Origin: DAOVRD01 sp964605915
GTDB taxonomy: Bacteria; Planctomycetota; Brocadiia; SM23-32
Length of the DNA stretch: 5,048 nt
Direction: 5' to 3'
Assembly: GCA_964605915.1 (NCBI GenBank)
Contig: CAZSET010000276.1
Coordinates: 1 to 5,048 of the forward strand
The translations under genes and the position numbers were made by a program. Positions 4,561 through 5,048 of the stretch are shown in pieces. The notes under the pieces were generated by a model. The model saw nothing but the letters and a program-made list of their open reading frames with translations, did not search any database and was not told the DNA's origin. Position 1 is the stretch's first letter, and every line of letters starts with the position of its first letter.

Positions 4561-5048
4561 ATGAATCCACAGGACGCAAGGTACATCTGGAGCGACTCCG
4601 AGGGCGCCGGGCGGAACCGCTATGTGTTCTTCCGGCGCGGCTTCCGGTTGGGGGGCGCTCCCCGATCGGGCGAGCTCCGTGTCTTCGCCGACACCCGTTA
4701 CCGGCTCGTCGTCAACGGCGTCGTGCTCGGGCACGGGCCCGCGCGGTTCTTCGTGCACCGGCCGGAGTACGATACTTATGACCTGCTGCCGTTCCTCCAG
4801 TCCGGGGCCAATGTCGTGGCCGTCACGGTGAACAGCTACGGGACCGACAGCTTCCATTCGCAGAGGAGCATCGGCGGCCTGATTGCCTGGGGCGGCGTTA
4901 CGGATGCTGCCGGCAACGAGGTGAGCCTGGCGGCCGGGCCGTCCTGGAAGGCGCTGGCATCCGACGCGCACCAGAGCGAGTCTGGCTGCGTGTCCTTCGA
5001 GCTGTACGCCGGCGAAGTGCTGGACGCACGCGAACTGCCGGCGGGGTG
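4561..5048 (+). CDS. Alpha-L-rhamnosidase-like (GH78) protein, N-terminal part only
   Basis: 162 codons are visible and the frame runs off the right edge. The fragment starts MNPQDARYIWSDSEG, without a signal peptide. It then shows the beta-sandwich domain that precedes the catalytic barrel in bacterial rhamnosidases: GELRVFADTRYRLVVNG (37-53), a GPARFFVHRPEYDTYDLLPFL stretch (59-79), GANVVAVTVNSYG (82-94), GGLIAWGGV (105-113), SWKAL (128-132), and FELYAGEVLDARE (146-158), which matches the 'E-x-x-DAR' turn that closes this domain in the family. The catalytic (alpha/alpha)6 domain lies outside, so activity cannot be confirmed. Other enzymes with the same jelly-roll front, including GH78 relatives acting on other sugars, remain possible. 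It is second in the operon after the GH130 gene. A missing signal peptide implies cytoplasmic action on an imported rhamnoside or similar glycoside. Most of the protein is missing only because the window ends. Confidence 0.85.
   Translation, partial: MNPQDARYIWSDSEGAGRNRYVFFRRGFRLGGAPRSGELRVFADTRYRLVVNGVVLGHGPARFFVHRPEYDTYDLLPFLQSGANVVAVTVNSYGTDSFHSQRSIGGLIAWGGVTDAAGNEVSLAAGPSWKALASDAHQSESGCVSFELYAGEVLDARELPAG

Noticed and set aside
3346..4971. 541-codon open frame on the minus strand
   Set aside because: It is antisense to the GH130 and GH78-like genes, which share the same reading phase. Its protein is low-complexity and rich in Arg, Pro, Val and Ala, with no family motifs, as expected of a shadow frame in GC-rich DNA.

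Overview
The window is GC-rich bacterial DNA carrying five protein-coding genes and the end of a sixth, all with strong AGGAGG-type ribosome binding sites. The gene mix (a Gfo/Idh/MocA dehydrogenase paired with a xylose-isomerase-like TIM barrel, a GH130 enzyme and a rhamnosidase-like GH78 N-terminus) resembles carbohydrate-degrading Planctomycetota, Armatimonadota, Lentisphaerae and similar phyla. No marker gene is present, so the phylum is a guess.

Layout. Bases 1-307 hold the C-terminal 101 codons of a cysteine-containing protein of unknown function, followed by a clear intrinsic terminator (361-400). A near-consensus sigma-70 promoter (527-555) drives a single gene (648-1142) for a small membrane-anchored protein, which ends in a second clear intrinsic terminator (1192-1233). 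These two blocks look unrelated to the rest. From 1338 onward there is a divergent carbohydrate locus. On the minus strand, a Gfo/Idh/MocA oxidoreductase (3290-2187) is followed after 42 bases by a xylose-isomerase-like TIM-barrel protein (2144-1338). On the plus strand, a GH130 beta-mannoside phosphorylase-type enzyme (3508-4524) is followed after 36 bases by the N-terminus of an alpha-L-rhamnosidase-like protein (4561 to beyond the window edge).

The two arms are separated by a control region of about 217 bases. It contains a plausible promoter for each direction, both with 17-base spacers. It also contains a 38-base imperfect inverted repeat lying over the -35 region of the minus-strand promoter, a good candidate operator. 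The GH130 leader can fold in two mutually exclusive ways around its ribosome binding site.

How they may work together (inference). None of the four locus proteins shows a signal peptide at its chosen start, so they probably act in the cytoplasm on imported oligosaccharides or glycosides. The GH130 and GH78 enzymes would release or phosphorolyse sugar units, and the dehydrogenase plus TIM-barrel pair would oxidise and then isomerise, epimerise or eliminate from the sugar. Substrates cannot be read from the sequence. I found no RNA genes, CRISPR arrays, insertion sequences or phage features.
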